A stretch of 12,630 bases of DNA from Sphingomonas bacterium (GTDB taxonomy: Bacteria > Pseudomonadota > Alphaproteobacteria > Sphingomonadales > Sphingomonadaceae), in NCBI GenBank assembly GCA_026785645.1, contig JAJAZM010000002.1, forward strand, positions 1 to 12,630, read 5' to 3'. A program made the translations under genes and the position numbers. Positions 12,480 through 12,630 of this stretch are shown one piece after another. A model generated the notes under the pieces. The model ran no database searches. It was given only the letters and a program-made list of their open reading frames with translations, and had not been told where the DNA came from. Position 1 is the first letter of the stretch, and every line of letters begins with the position of its first letter.

Positions 12480-12485
12480 TATAGA
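12480..12485 (+). promoter_or_regulatory. Probable -10 box for the outer-membrane protein gene
   Basis: TATAGA stands out in the GC-rich surroundings. Only a weak -35 (TTCCCG, 12458-12463, 16 bp spacer) was found, so an activator may be needed. It would give a leader of about 40 nt carrying GGGGAG (12520-12525), 6 bases before the ATG at 12532. Confidence 0.45.
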
Positions 12486-12531
12486 AAGCCCTGGATCCGC
12501 ATCAATTGGATGCAAAATAGGGGAGTCCCGC

Positions 12532-12630
12532 ATGCGTAATTACCTGCTCGCCGCCGTGGCGGCCGCTGCGCTGACATCGCCGGCATTGGCCCGCGATAAG
12601 TCGACGTATGTTGGTGTCGAAGGCGGCATC
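12532..12630 (+). CDS. N-terminus of an exported, OmpA-like outer-membrane beta-barrel protein (cut by window edge)
   Basis: Thirty-three codons, starting MRNYLLAAVAAAALTSPALA and continuing RDKSTYVGVEGGI. The first 20 residues are a clear Sec signal peptide (one Arg, a hydrophobic Leu/Ala core, ALA cleavage site before Arg21). The mature start, with YVGVEGGI, looks like the first strand of an OmpA-type or surface-antigen-like barrel. Sphingomonad OmpA proteins often begin this way, which is a memory-based comparison. The start is supported by GGGGAG 6 bases upstream and a TATAGA box. The rest of the gene lies outside the window, so the family call is provisional. Confidence 0.75.
   Translation, partial: MRNYLLAAVAAAALTSPALARDKSTYVGVEGGI

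Noticed and set aside
1..12630. CRISPR arrays, tRNA or rRNA genes, insertion sequences, integrase genes
   Set aside because: Looked for on both strands by eye. No regularly spaced repeats, cloverleaf with CCA end, transposase or recombinase motif was seen.

Overview
The window is high-GC bacterial DNA, about 12.6 kb, densely packed with genes. Gene content and order point to an alphaproteobacterium, most likely a sphingomonad: a BolA / J-domain / CobS / CobT / phytase-like esterase / L28 neighbourhood, an HxlR-type regulator with an extended C-terminal domain, and an OmpA-like outer membrane protein with the signal peptide style common in Sphingomonadales. This assignment comes from remembered family and synteny knowledge; no database was searched.

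Layout. (1) Positions 1-2174, minus strand: a tight run of pirin, an epoxide-hydrolase-type alpha/beta hydrolase (ATGA overlap) and NusB, which is cut by the window edge. (2) 2175-2404: a 230 bp spacer holding a C7/G6 hairpin and a tandem 10 bp repeat upstream of pirin. (3) 2405-3291: bolA (minus) and a J-domain protein gene (plus), diverging from only 20 bp that contain the palindrome CTATATATAG. (4) 3362-5322: what looks like an inserted accessory module, namely a double-DUF1428 gene broken by a -1 frameshift, a VOC/glyoxalase-like protein, and a divergent HxlR regulator that appears leaderless. (5) 5354-8580: cobS and cobT (AAA+ ATPase and VWA partner of the cobaltochelatase family), separated by a small one-TM protein gene on the opposite strand. 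(6) 8581-8781: a structured stretch ending in a very strong minus-strand terminator, a candidate for an unannotated small RNA. (7) 8782-10010: phytase-like esterase (plus) and rpmB (minus), tail to tail. (8) 10173-12361, plus: a small membrane-anchored Pro/Ala-rich protein, tRNA adenosine deaminase TadA, and a CNNM/CBS/CorC-type membrane protein. (9) 12532 to the end: the first 33 codons of an exported outer-membrane protein.

How the genes fit together. CobS and CobT should form the ATPase/VWA motor that drives metal insertion with a large CobN subunit, which is not in this window. BolA is likely a partner of a monothiol glutaredoxin in iron-sulfur and iron handling. NusB, TadA and L28 are housekeeping translation and transcription genes. 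The HxlR regulator is well placed to control the VOC/DUF1428 pair because the two predicted promoters overlap. No CRISPR array, tRNA, rRNA, insertion sequence or integrase was seen. The observations most worth following are the minus-strand RNA candidate at 8618-8737, the frameshifted tandem DUF1428 gene, the two apparently leaderless divergent promoter regions, and the small antisense-oriented membrane protein between cobS and cobT. I found no clearly new multi-gene system.
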